A stretch of 34,851 bases of DNA from CAZYJD01 sp964647785 (GTDB lineage Bacteria > Bacteroidota > Bacteroidia > NS11-12g > UBA9320): contig CAZYJD010000016.1 in NCBI GenBank assembly GCA_964647785.1, positions 1 to 34,851 of the forward strand. Reading direction: 5' to 3'. This document shows, piece by piece, positions 16,308 to 24,040 of the stretch; the first letter of the stretch is position 1; each line of letters begins with the position of its first letter. The notes under the pieces are model-generated. The model had not been told where the DNA came from and searched no databases. It worked only from the letters and a program-made list of their open reading frames with translations. A program made the position numbers and the translations under genes.

Positions 16308-17312
16308 ATGAGAAGACCACCAGAAGTAAAGGCACTGATTGATGGGGTACTTGCCGGAAAAAGAAGCGCATTGGCTCGTGCAATTACCCTGGTGGAAAGC
16401 ACCAAAGCAGAGCATGAACTGCTGGCTGAAGAATTGCTGGAAGCCTGCTTGCCTCATAGTGGAAACTCACTGCGAATTGGGATTACCGGGGTTCCGGGCG
16501 TAGGGAAAAGCACCTTCATCGAACGGCTTGGATTGGACTGGTGTCGGGAAGAAGGGCGAAAAGTAGCCGTTCTGGCCATCGACCCAAGTAGCAGTTACAG
16601 CCACGGAAGCATTTTGGGTGATAAAACCCGCATGAATGAACTCTCACGCATGGAAAACGCCTTTATCCGGCCCTCGGCCGCAGGTGATTCCCTGGGAGGT
16701 GTTGCCCGTAAAACACGCGAGAGCATTGTGCTTTGTGAAGCTGCAGGTTTCAATACTATCCTGGTGGAAACGGTCGGAGTAGGACAATCCGAGCACAGTG
16801 TTCACAGCATGACCGATCTGTTCCTATTGCTCATGCTTCCCGGGGCCGGAGATGAATTACAGGGCATCAAACGCGGCATCATGGAAATGGCCGATATCAT
16901 CGTGGTGAACAAGGCCGAAGGTGAATTGCTCAATCGGGCACGCGAAGCAGTGAGGGATCTAAAGGTTGCCCTGCACATGCTGCCACCACATCCCTCGGGC
17001 TGGATCACCTCGGTATTCAGTTGCTCATCCCTCAATGGAGAAGGAATCAAAGACGTTGAAGATGGAATTGAGCGATATGAAAGACATCAAAAATTAAATG
17101 GCGCTATACAGCAAAGGCGTTCTACACAAAATCTCTTTTGGATGCGCGAACATTTGCGATATTTGCTCGGCAACGGATTCAGGAGGGATTCTCATTTGCG
17201 CCAAATGCAGGAAGAGCTTGAAAAGAAGGTTGCTCAATCGCTCATGAATCCCTTTAACGCTGCAAAAACACTGTATCAGGAATATCTGACAAGCATAAAA
17301 CAACATGACTGA
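16308..17312 (+). CDS. meaB: Methylmalonyl-CoA mutase-associated GTPase MeaB
   Basis: A 334-residue G3E-class P-loop GTPase (formerly ArgK) that guards methylmalonyl-CoA mutase and gates delivery of adenosylcobalamin. Motifs in order: Walker A GVPGVGKST at residues 61-69, AIDPSSS near 90, the switch segment ETVGVGQSE near 154 typical of MeaB, and the guanine-specificity motif at 201-204, which here is NKAE instead of the usual NKxD. The C-terminal helical dimerisation region is present. Its client enzyme mutAB is at 2764-6659 in the same window but not in the same operon. The gene starts two bases after the PLP-enzyme stop and overlaps fhs by eight bases, so all three are probably cotranscribed. 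Confidence 0.95.
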   Translation: MRRPPEVKALIDGVLAGKRSALARAITLVESTKAEHELLAEELLEACLPHSGNSLRIGITGVPGVGKSTFIERLGLDWCREEGRKVAVLAIDPSSSYSHGSILGDKTRMNELSRMENAFIRPSAAGDSLGGVARKTRESIVLCEAAGFNTILVETVGVGQSEHSVHSMTDLFLLLMLPGAGDELQGIKRGIMEMADIIVVNKAEGELLNRAREAVRDLKVALHMLPPHPSGWITSVFSCSSLNGEGIKDVEDGIERYERHQKLNGAIQQRRSTQNLFWMREHLRYLLGNGFRRDSHLRQMQEELEKKVAQSLMNPFNAAKTLYQEYLTSIKQHD

Positions 17313-18972
17313 CATAGACATTGCCCAACAGGCAAGCCTTCAACACATCAAGGAAATAGCCGCCAAACTTAACCTGACCGAAGATCATTTGGAGATGTAT
17401 GGCAAATACAAGGCAAAATTGCCTTTGAGTTTGCTAAATGAAGATCAGGTAAAGAAGAACAAACTCATTTTGGTTTCGGCCATCAGTCCCACTCCGGCAG
17501 GTGAAGGTAAAACCACCATGAGCATCGGACTCACCCAGGCTTTGAACCGCATCGGCAGAAAAACCACGGTGGTATTGCGCGAGCCCAGCCTCGGTCCGGT
17601 TTTCGGCATCAAAGGAGGGGCGACCGGTGGCGGATACAGCCAGGTGCTTCCCATGGAAGACATCAACCTGCATTTCAACGGCGACTTTTCTGCGGTGGAA
17701 AAGGCCCACAACCTGTTGGCCGCTCTGATTGACAACAGCCTTCAGAACAGAAAGAGTTCACTCTATCTCGACGGGCGCACCATTGCCTGGAAACGCGTAA
17801 TGGACATGAACGACCGATCGCTGAGACAGGTGATTGTTGGCTTAGGAGGAACCGGAAATGGTGTTCCGCGCGAAAGCGGCTTCGACATCACCGCAGCCAG
17901 TGAAATCATGGCCATTCTCTGTTTGTCGAAAGACATGGAAGACCTGAAAGAGCGACTCGGGAACATCTACATCGGTAAAACGCTTCACCGACAGCCCGTG
18001 TTTGCCCGTCACCTCAACGCACAGGGAGCCATGGCTGCGCTGTTGAAAGATGCCATTAAGCCCAATCTGGTGCAAACCATAGAAGGCGATCCGGCCATCA
18101 TACACGGCGGACCATTTGCCAACATTGCCCAGGGTACCAATACGGTGATTGCCACCAAAATGGGCTTGAGCCTGTCGGACTATGTGGTAACCGAAGCGGG
18201 CTTTGGTTTCGACCTCGGAGGAGAGAAATTCCTCGATATCAAATGTCAGAGTGCCGGATTGAAACCCGAAGCCATTGTACTGGTGGCCACCATCAGGGCC
18301 CTCAAATACCACGGAGGAAAAGCACTGGATCAACTGAAAGAGAATGATCCCGATGCCGTGCGCAAAGGCTTTGCCAATGCAAAACGACACATTGAAAATG
18401 CAAGGAAATTCGGCATCGAACCCATCATTGCCATCAACCATTTTGTGGCAGACACTGAAGAGGAAGTAAAAGCCTTGCAGGAAGAATGCGCCGCCATCGG
18501 TGCCAAAGCCATATTGGCAGAAATATGGGCCAAAGGCGGAGCAGGCGGAAAAGAATTGGCCGAAGCCGTGGTTGAAACCATTGAAAGCGGAAAGAACCAA
18601 TTCAAACCTCTGTACAACTGGGAAATGAGCATCGAAGACAAGATCAACACCATCGCTACCAAAGTCTATGGTGCCTCCGGGGTTGAGTATGGTGCAAAAG
18701 CCAAAAAAGACCTCAAGACCATTGCAGACCTCGGTCTCAATGAAGTACCCGTATGCATTGCCAAAACCCAAAAGAGCTTTAGCGATGACCCGAATCTGCT
18801 GGGCGCTCCCGAAGGATGGACCCTCAATGTACGAGAAATAGAAATAGCTGCCGGTGCAGGATTCGTAGTACCCATTACCGGTGAAATGATGCGCATGCCG
18901 GGCTTGCCGGGCGTACCTGCCGCCGAACACATCGATATCGATGCGGATGGGAATATCAGTGGGTTGTTTTAG
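17305..18972 (+). CDS. fhs: Formate-tetrahydrofolate ligase
   Basis: A 555-residue enzyme of usual length that makes 10-formyl-tetrahydrofolate from formate, tetrahydrofolate and ATP in the cytoplasm, feeding purine and formyl-methionine synthesis or assimilating formate. The ATP-binding loop TPAGEGKTT lies at residues 63-71. Other family signatures are REPSLGPVFGIKGGATGGG, LPMEDINLHFNGD, LDGRTIAWKRV, GFGFDLGGEKF and PGLPGVPAAEHID near the C-terminus. The ATG at 17305 is eight bases inside meaB, indicating coupling. It is the last gene before the repeat-rich 0.9-kb stretch. Two long antisense open frames over it are shadows of its codon bias. Confidence 0.97.
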   Translation: MTDIDIAQQASLQHIKEIAAKLNLTEDHLEMYGKYKAKLPLSLLNEDQVKKNKLILVSAISPTPAGEGKTTMSIGLTQALNRIGRKTTVVLREPSLGPVFGIKGGATGGGYSQVLPMEDINLHFNGDFSAVEKAHNLLAALIDNSLQNRKSSLYLDGRTIAWKRVMDMNDRSLRQVIVGLGGTGNGVPRESGFDITAASEIMAILCLSKDMEDLKERLGNIYIGKTLHRQPVFARHLNAQGAMAALLKDAIKPNLVQTIEGDPAIIHGGPFANIAQGTNTVIATKMGLSLSDYVVTEAGFGFDLGGEKFLDIKCQSAGLKPEAIVLVATIRALKYHGGKALDQLKENDPDAVRKGFANAKRHIENARKFGIEPIIAINHFVADTEEEVKALQEECAAIGAKAILAEIWAKGGAGGKELAEAVVETIESGKNQFKPLYNWEMSIEDKINTIATKVYGASGVEYGAKAKKDLKTIADLGLNEVPVCIAKTQKSFSDDPNLLGAPEGWTLNVREIEIAAGAGFVVPITGEMMRMPGLPGVPAAEHIDIDADGNISGLF

Positions 18973-19152
18973 AGGAATTTTGCCGCAGGCGGAAGAAGCA
19001 AGAGGCAAGAGTCAGAATGACCTCGGTCGGCGGACGGCAGACCGCCTAATCACCTACGCCCATTGAGATCACTGGATTACTAGATCACTGGATTGATAGA
19101 GGCAAGTCCGATAGCCATCGGACATCAGACTCAAATGTGTCAAGCAAATTCA

Positions 19153-19533
19153 GGCAAGTTCAATGAGTCATGCGTCTTTTGTGAGTGAATAGTTTATAGT
19201 TTCTAGNNNNNNNNNNNNNNNNNNNNNNNNNNNNNNNNNNNNNNNNNNNNNNNNNNNNNNNNNNNNNNNNNNNNNNNNNNNNNNNNNNNNNNNNNNNNNN
19301 NNNNNNCCAATAATCACTAAACACTATCAACTATAAACTATCAACTCATCGTTGGATTGTTGGATTGCTAGATTTTTAGAAGCAAGAGGCAAGTTCAATG
19401 AGTCATGCGTCTTTTGTGAGTGAATAGTTTATAGTTTCTAGTTAATACAGGGCATCTTTCTTCATAGTCAGAACGCATCCAATAATCACTAAACACTATC
19501 AACTATAAACTATCAACTCATCGTTGGATTGTT
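19153..19533. repeat. Tandem duplication (about 172-bp period) with inverted 13-bp arms
   Basis: Positions 19153-19206 equal 19388-19441 (54 of 54) and 19307-19361 equal 19479-19533 (55 of 55). Each copy has ATAGTTTATAGTT (19189-19201; 19424-19436) and its exact inverse AACTATAAACTAT (19329-19341; 19501-19513), so each unit can fold into a long stem-loop. The first copy contains the N gap. Confidence 0.9.
19207..19306. other. Scaffold gap of 100 N
   Basis: Exactly 100 undetermined bases, a conventional placeholder. If the flanking duplication is exact, the missing sequence should equal 19442-19478, only 37 bases. Confidence 0.95.
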
Positions 19534-19543
19534 AGATGCAAGA

Positions 19544-19596
19544 CAAACACTTTGTGCGACTTCGTGCTCTTACTTCGTGTACTTTGTGGTGAAAAA
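19544..19596 (+). repeat. 53-bp ACTTCGTG element, copy 1
   Basis: Matches 19739-19791 at 51 of 53 positions. Internally it is built of related ACTTTGTG / ACTTCGTG words ending in GGTGAAAAA. The function is unknown. Confidence 0.85.
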
Positions 19597-19598
19597 CT

Positions 19599-19730
19599 AA
19601 ACCTCTTAAACCCTTTAAACCTCCTAAACCTCTAATACCCTAACCACCTAACTCCCTCACTCCCTGCGCACTGAGCTCTGCGCTCTGAGCCCATTTAGAT
19701 CGCTGGATCGCTAGATCACTGGATTGTTAG
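19599..19730 (+). repeat. Run of 9-, 7- and 8-bp degenerate repeats
   Basis: Three tracts follow each other: nonamers (AACCTCTTA, AACCCTTTA, AACCTCCTA) at 19599-19663, heptamers (CTGCGCA, CTGAGCT, CTGCGCT, CTGAGCC) at 19664-19691 and octamers (GCTGGATC, GCTAGATC, ACTGGATT) at 19697-19730. Confidence 0.75.
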
Positions 19731-19738
19731 ACTCAAAG

Positions 19739-19791
19739 CAAACACTTTGTGCGACTTCGTGCTCTAACTTCGTGTACTTGGTGGTGAAAAA
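19739..19791 (+). repeat. 53-bp ACTTCGTG element, copy 2
   Basis: Second copy of the element at 19544-19596, differing at two positions, 195 bases downstream. It is again followed by a C/T-rich CCTCCTAA tract. Confidence 0.85.
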
Positions 19792-19858
19792 GCCCTCCTA
19801 ACCTCCTAACTCCCAAACCTCCGAACTTCTCTCCCCCGCAACTCAGCATCCGATTCCT

Positions 19859-19866
19859 TAACTTCG
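19859..19866 (+). promoter_or_regulatory. Weak -7 box candidate (TAACTTCG) for leuS
   Basis: One mismatch to TAnnTTTG, 19 bases before the leuS ATG. No clear -33 box is seen. The same TTCG variant occurs before the SNF2 and ligA genes. Confidence 0.3.
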
Positions 19867-19885
19867 CCGCATTAATTCCGAGGCA

Positions 19886-22654
19886 ATGAGCGAGTACAAT
19901 TTCAGGGAAATCGAGAAGAAATGGCAGGAACAATGGGAACGACAAAACACTTACAAGGTTGTTGAAGATCCTGAAAAGCCCAAATTCTATGTATTGGACA
20001 TGTTTCCCTACCCCAGTGGCTCCGGTTTGCATGTGGGTCACCCCCTGGGATACATCGCCTCTGATATTTACAGTCGCTATAAGCGCCAAAAAGGATTCAA
20101 TGTGCTGCACCCCATGGGCTTTGACGCCTTCGGTCTGCCGGCTGAACAGTACGCCATCGATCACGGCATCCACCCCGCTGAAAGCACCGCTAAAAACATT
20201 GCTTACTACAAAGAGCAGCTAAAAAACATCGGATTCAGCTACGACTGGAGCCGTGAAGTACAGACCTGCGATCCGGATTACTATCGCTGGACCCAATGGA
20301 TTTTCATGCAAATGTTTAACAGCTGGTACAACCGCCTGAACAACAAAACCGAATCCATCGACCGTTTGATTGATGCCTTTGAACAAGAAGGCAATGCCTC
20401 TCACCCCGTGCCCAATCAGGACGAACTGCGTTTCAGTGCAGCAGAGTGGAAGGCCATGGACGCAGATCAGCGGACCGAAATTCTCATGAAATACCGCATT
20501 GCCTATCTGGATTATGCTGAGGTATGGTGGTGTGAGGCCCTCGGGACCGTACTCGCGAACGATGAGGTGGTGAACGGTGTAAGTGAGAGAGGTGGCCATC
20601 CGGTGGAGAAAAAGCGCATGCGACAGTGGTTTTTGCGCATTACGGAATATGCCGACCGCCTTCTGGAAGGACTGGATCAGGTCGATTTTCCGGATAGCCT
20701 CAAAGAAATGCAGCGCAACTGGGTGGGCAAAAGCTACGGTGCAGAGATCGATTTTGAAATTGAAGGTTCTGAAAAACCACTGCGGGTTTACACCACCCGC
20801 CCCGATACCATCTTTGGAGCCGATTTTATGGTGGTTGCCCCCGAACACCCCATGCTGCAGGAAATATGCACGGCAGATCAAAAACAAGCCATTGAAGAAT
20901 ATGTGCAGTATGTAAAAAGTCGCAGTGAACGCGACCGGATGAGCGAAGTGAATAAAATCACCGGCTGCTTTACAGGGGCCTATGCGCTTCATCCTTTCAA
21001 CGGCAAACAAATCCCTATTTGGACAGCCGAATACGTGCTGGCAGGCTACGGAACAGGAGCCATCATGGCCGTACCTTGTGGCGATGAACGCGATTTTGCC
21101 TTTGCCCGTCACTTCAACATTCCCATTACGAATATTTTGGGCGATGCCTTTGATGGTACGGCGGCCAATCCCGATAAAAACATTCCCATCGCAAACAGTG
21201 CGTTCCTCAATGGTCTTCCTGCACATGAAGCCATTGAAAAGGTGATCGGCCTGCTAGAAGAAAAAGGTCTGGGAAAACGAAAAACCAACTACCGCCTGAG
21301 AGATGCAGGCTTCAGCAGACAGCGCTACTGGGGCGAACCCTTTCCGGTGGTTTACCGCAACGGAAGAGCCGAACTGCTGGAAGAAGAAGACCTGCCCGTA
21401 GAACTGCCCGATACCGAGAACTTCAGCGCCGGACCGGAAGGGCAAGGCCCTCTTGCCAACCTTGTGGATTGGGTCAGCCTGCCGGATGGAAGCAAACGCG
21501 AAACCAATACCATGCCCGGCTATGCAGGCTCAAGCTGGTATTTTCTCCGATACATGGACCCGCAAAATGCCGATCAATTTTGCAACAGAGAAAAATCTGA
21601 TTACTGGAAACAGGTGGATGTGTACATTGGAGGGGCTGAGCACGCGGTCGGTCACCTGCTGTATAGCCGTATGTGGACGAAAGTGCTGTGTGACCTCGAT
21701 TTTATCTGCTTTGACGAGCCTTATAAAAAGCTCATTAACCAAGGAAAAATCGGAGGGGAAAGCAAATTGGTGTACCGCATCAGAGGCAGTAAAACCTTTG
21801 TTTCAGCAGGACTGAAAGATGGTTATGAAACGGATGAGCTGCACGCCGATGTCAGTCTGGTAAAGGGAGATGAACTCGATACCGAAGCCTTTAAAAACTG
21901 GCGCCCCGATTTTGCAGATGCCGATTTTGTGCTCGAAGACGGAAAATACCTCTGCGGAAGCAGACAGGAAAAAATGAGCAAACGCTACTTCAATGTGGTG
22001 AATCCGGATGAAGTAATCCGTGAATACGGAGCAGACACCCTCCGACTGTATGAGATGTTCCTCGGGCCACTTGAAGACAGCAAGCCATGGAGCACCCAGG
22101 GAATCGACGGGGTGTTTCGCTTTCTGAGGAAACTCTGGAAACTGTACATCAATCAGGATGGTGCATGCAAACTCAGCGAAGAAAAACCCTCTGCCGAATC
22201 GCTTAAAAGCATTCACCAATGCGTGAAGAAAGTAAGCGAAGACATGGAGCGCTTCTCCTTTAACACTTGCGTGAGCGCCTTCATGATCTGCTGCAATGAA
22301 CTGACCGCACAATCATGCCAAAGCAAAGAAGTTCTGAACATGCTGAACATCATTCTGGCCCCTTTTGCACCACATTTGGCGGAGGAATTGTGGGCGCGCT
22401 CAGGCGAAGATGGAAGCGTGCTCGATGCGCAATGGCCCCAATGGGATGAATCACACCTCATTGAGAATACCAAAGAATACCCGGTATCGATTAACGGGAA
22501 AGTGCGCACCAATTTGAGTTTTGCCCTTGATATGCCGAAAGAAGAGATCGAAACTGCGGTCATGCAAAACGAGGTGGTACAAAAATGGCTGGATGGCAAA
22601 AACCCGAAAAAGGTGATCATCGTACCGGGAAGAATCATCAACATCGTGATTTAA
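19886..22654 (+). CDS. leuS: Leucine-tRNA ligase
   Basis: A 922-residue class I aminoacyl-tRNA synthetase charging tRNA-Leu. The HIGH-type motif is HVGH at residues 49-52 (PYPSGSGLHVGHPLGY) and the KMSKS-type motif is KMSKR at 696-700. The CP1 editing domain is present, with the threonine-rich segment YTTRPDTIFGADF and GTGAIMAVPCGDERDFAFA. A tRNA anticodon-binding helical region and a C-terminal domain (GKNPKKVIIVPGRIINIVI) complete the protein. It is longer than the E. coli enzyme (860), as is common in Bacteroidota, because of an insertion before the KMSKS loop (about residues 625-690). It starts just after the repeat-rich stretch and is followed within ten bases by a thioredoxin-fold gene. 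Confidence 0.97.
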   Translation: MSEYNFREIEKKWQEQWERQNTYKVVEDPEKPKFYVLDMFPYPSGSGLHVGHPLGYIASDIYSRYKRQKGFNVLHPMGFDAFGLPAEQYAIDHGIHPAESTAKNIAYYKEQLKNIGFSYDWSREVQTCDPDYYRWTQWIFMQMFNSWYNRLNNKTESIDRLIDAFEQEGNASHPVPNQDELRFSAAEWKAMDADQRTEILMKYRIAYLDYAEVWWCEALGTVLANDEVVNGVSERGGHPVEKKRMRQWFLRITEYADRLLEGLDQVDFPDSLKEMQRNWVGKSYGAEIDFEIEGSEKPLRVYTTRPDTIFGADFMVVAPEHPMLQEICTADQKQAIEEYVQYVKSRSERDRMSEVNKITGCFTGAYALHPFNGKQIPIWTAEYVLAGYGTGAIMAVPCGDERDFAFARHFNIPITNILGDAFDGTAANPDKNIPIANSAFLNGLPAHEAIEKVIGLLEEKGLGKRKTNYRLRDAGFSRQRYWGEPFPVVYRNGRAELLEEEDLPVELPDTENFSAGPEGQGPLANLVDWVSLPDGSKRETNTMPGYAGSSWYFLRYMDPQNADQFCNREKSDYWKQVDVYIGGAEHAVGHLLYSRMWTKVLCDLDFICFDEPYKKLINQGKIGGESKLVYRIRGSKTFVSAGLKDGYETDELHADVSLVKGDELDTEAFKNWRPDFADADFVLEDGKYLCGSRQEKMSKRYFNVVNPDEVIREYGADTLRLYEMFLGPLEDSKPWSTQGIDGVFRFLRKLWKLYINQDGACKLSEEKPSAESLKSIHQCVKKVSEDMERFSFNTCVSAFMICCNELTAQSCQSKEVLNMLNIILAPFAPHLAEELWARSGEDGSVLDAQWPQWDESHLIENTKEYPVSINGKVRTNLSFALDMPKEEIETAVMQNEVVQKWLDGKNPKKVIIVPGRIINIVI

Positions 22655-22663
22655 AAACGAACA

Positions 22664-23128
22664 TTGCAAAGCCGGATCCAATCATCAAAACAGCGAAAAA
22701 GCAGCTTAAAGGGCCTCTTCTCAATGGTCGTTATCGTTTGCGCTTTCGCTTTGAATGGCAGAGCCCAAACGTCTTTCAGCTCCGGATCTTACGATTCCCT
22801 TTTGCAAGTAAGTGCCCAAGAGGATAAGTTATTGCTGGTGCATGCCTATACCGACTGGTGCCGTTGGTGCAAATTGATGGAAAAGGAAACCTACCGCGAT
22901 TCATCCGTAGCCGTAGAACTGAAAAAGCACTTTATTGCTGCAGCCTATGAAATGCAGAAAAGCAAAGAAGGGCAAGCGCTCGCAAGGAAGGTGCCTGTGA
23001 ATCAATATCCAACCGTGCTGGTATTTAAGGCTTCAGGCGAGTTGATTTACACCATCGAGGGCTTTTCACCTCCATCGGTGTTTCTTGAAGAGTTAAAGCG
23101 AATTGTGGCGCTGAAAGAAAAAGGATAG
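22664..23128 (+). CDS. Secreted thioredoxin-fold protein
   Basis: A 154-residue protein with a CRWC redox motif (Cys66, Cys69 in YTDWCRWCK), followed by a cis-proline segment NQYPTVLVF near residue 113. This is the DUF255/thioredoxin-like pattern of periplasmic disulfide proteins in Bacteroidota. The start is uncertain: TTG at 22664 gives a proper signal peptide with a basic n-region (KQRKSSLKG) and a core MVVIVCAFAL ending in GRAQ, whereas the ATG at 22724 would leave no positive charge before the core. I prefer the TTG. It starts ten bases after leuS and is probably cotranscribed. The partner protein is unknown. It is convergent with dapA, 18 bases away. Confidence 0.8.
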   Translation: MQSRIQSSKQRKSSLKGLFSMVVIVCAFALNGRAQTSFSSGSYDSLLQVSAQEDKLLLVHAYTDWCRWCKLMEKETYRDSSVAVELKKHFIAAAYEMQKSKEGQALARKVPVNQYPTVLVFKASGELIYTIEGFSPPSVFLEELKRIVALKEKG

Positions 23129-23146
23129 GTAGAAATTTTTACTTCT

Positions 23147-24040
23147 TTAAACCATTTGTTTGCCCGACAACACTTCCGCAACCATAGCTCTGAGTCGGCC
23201 TTCCAGTTCTTTGTTCACCGGTGCCAGCGGATCGCGCAATACATTCTTGGCGAGGCCCAGTTCTTCCAAAACCACTTTTATTCCACCGGGATTTCCATCC
23301 TCAAAAATGGCCTCCATCAGTGGGAGCAAGAGGTAGTGCAATTGCCTTGCTTCGCGTAATTTCCCTTCGAGCAGCAAATGAGCCATCTGACCAAACTCCG
23401 TGGGAAAGGCATTGCCAATCACTGAAATAACGCCATCCATCCCCAGCGACATCAGAGGGAAAGCAAGGGCGTCATCACCGCTGAGCACCAGAAAATCCTC
23501 CGGCTTGTTGCGAATGATTTGCATGCATTGATTCAGGTCACCGCTGGCTTCTTTCATGGCAATGATGTTCTCGTGCTCTGCCAGCTGCAGGGTGGTTTCG
23601 GCCTCCATATTGCAACCGGTTCTTCCGGGTACATTGTAAAGGATAATCGGTCTTGGGCTTGCATCGGCCAATTTGGTGTAATGCCTGATCAAACCCGCCT
23701 GATTGGGTTTGTTGTAATACGGGCTCACGCTCAATACTGCATCCACCCCTTCAAAGTCAAAAGTTTGCAAGCGCTTAACGAGGGTGGCGGTATCATAGCC
23801 TCCAATGCCGGCAACAATGGGTTTGCGACCTTGGTTGGTCTCGAAAATTTCATCAAATATCCTGGTGCGCTCATCGTAATTCACGGTGGGGTTTTCACCG
23901 GTGGTTCCCATCACCACCAAATAGTCGGCACCCTTCTCTACCAGATGATTGGTGAGATTTCGCAACGCCCTGTAGTCTATGCTACCTCCTTCATTGAAAG
24001 GTGTGACCATGGCCACCCCTAATCCTTTAAACTTTTCCAT
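23147..24040 (-). CDS. dapA: 4-hydroxy-tetrahydrodipicolinate synthase
   Basis: A 297-residue enzyme that condenses pyruvate with aspartate semialdehyde, the first committed step to lysine and diaminopimelate. The Schiff-base Lys163 (AMKEASGD), catalytic Tyr135 (YNVPGRTG), Arg140 and Tyr109 (VSPYYNKP) are all present, with GTTGENPT near residue 46. The ATG at 24040 is chosen because it overlaps the upstream stop as TGATG; a GTG one codon earlier is possible. It is the last gene of a ligA - DUF6913-like - dapA operon. The same pathway product supplies peptidoglycan, to which mtgA in this window also contributes. Confidence 0.96.
   Translation of the reverse strand: MEKFKGLGVAMVTPFNEGGSIDYRALRNLTNHLVEKGADYLVVMGTTGENPTVNYDERTRIFDEIFETNQGRKPIVAGIGGYDTATLVKRLQTFDFEGVDAVLSVSPYYNKPNQAGLIRHYTKLADASPRPIILYNVPGRTGCNMEAETTLQLAEHENIIAMKEASGDLNQCMQIIRNKPEDFLVLSGDDALAFPLMSLGMDGVISVIGNAFPTEFGQMAHLLLEGKLREARQLHYLLLPLMEAIFEDGNPGGIKVVLEELGLAKNVLRDPLAPVNKELEGRLRAMVAEVLSGKQMV

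Larger units (their letters stand above)
18973..19885. other. Gene-free repeat-rich intergenic stretch with assembly gap
   Basis: No credible gene or tRNA is seen. Nearly all of it consists of short-period degenerate repeats: a purine-rich GAAGCAAGAGGCAAG tract (18992-19022), an octamer tract of ACTGGATT/ACTAGATC (19066-19099), a tandem duplication around the gap (19153-19533), two copies of a 53-bp ACTTCGTG-type element (19544-19596, 19739-19791), a nonamer tract AACCTCTTA/AACCTCCTA (19599-19663), CTGAGCT/CTGCGCT heptamers (19664-19691), another octamer tract (19697-19730) and a CCTCCTAA tract (19793-19835). Two hairpins are embedded: GGCGG...CCGCC at 19029-19046 and GTCCGAT-AGCC-ATCGGAC at 19106-19123. 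Confidence 0.85.

Noticed and set aside
17842..19008. Long minus-strand open frame (388 codons) opposite fhs
   Set aside because: It is antisense to a well-conserved enzyme and rich in Phe, Gly and Cys as expected from mirrored codon bias; no domain visible.
19207..19306. Masked mobile element
   Set aside because: Exactly 100 N is a standard scaffold placeholder, and the flanks predict a 37-base gap; no transposase remains are seen.
18992..19835. CRISPR array
   Set aside because: Repeats are 7-9 bp, degenerate and without unique spacers; the longer duplications are tandem, and no cas genes are present.
18973..19885. tRNA or other structured RNA gene before leuS, such as a T-box-like leader
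   Set aside because: No cloverleaf or acceptor/T-loop sequence and no T-box motif; the hairpins found are too small and lie within repeats.
20219..21226. Minus-strand open frame (335 codons) opposite leuS
   Set aside because: Shadow of leuS on the other strand; no start context and no family pattern.
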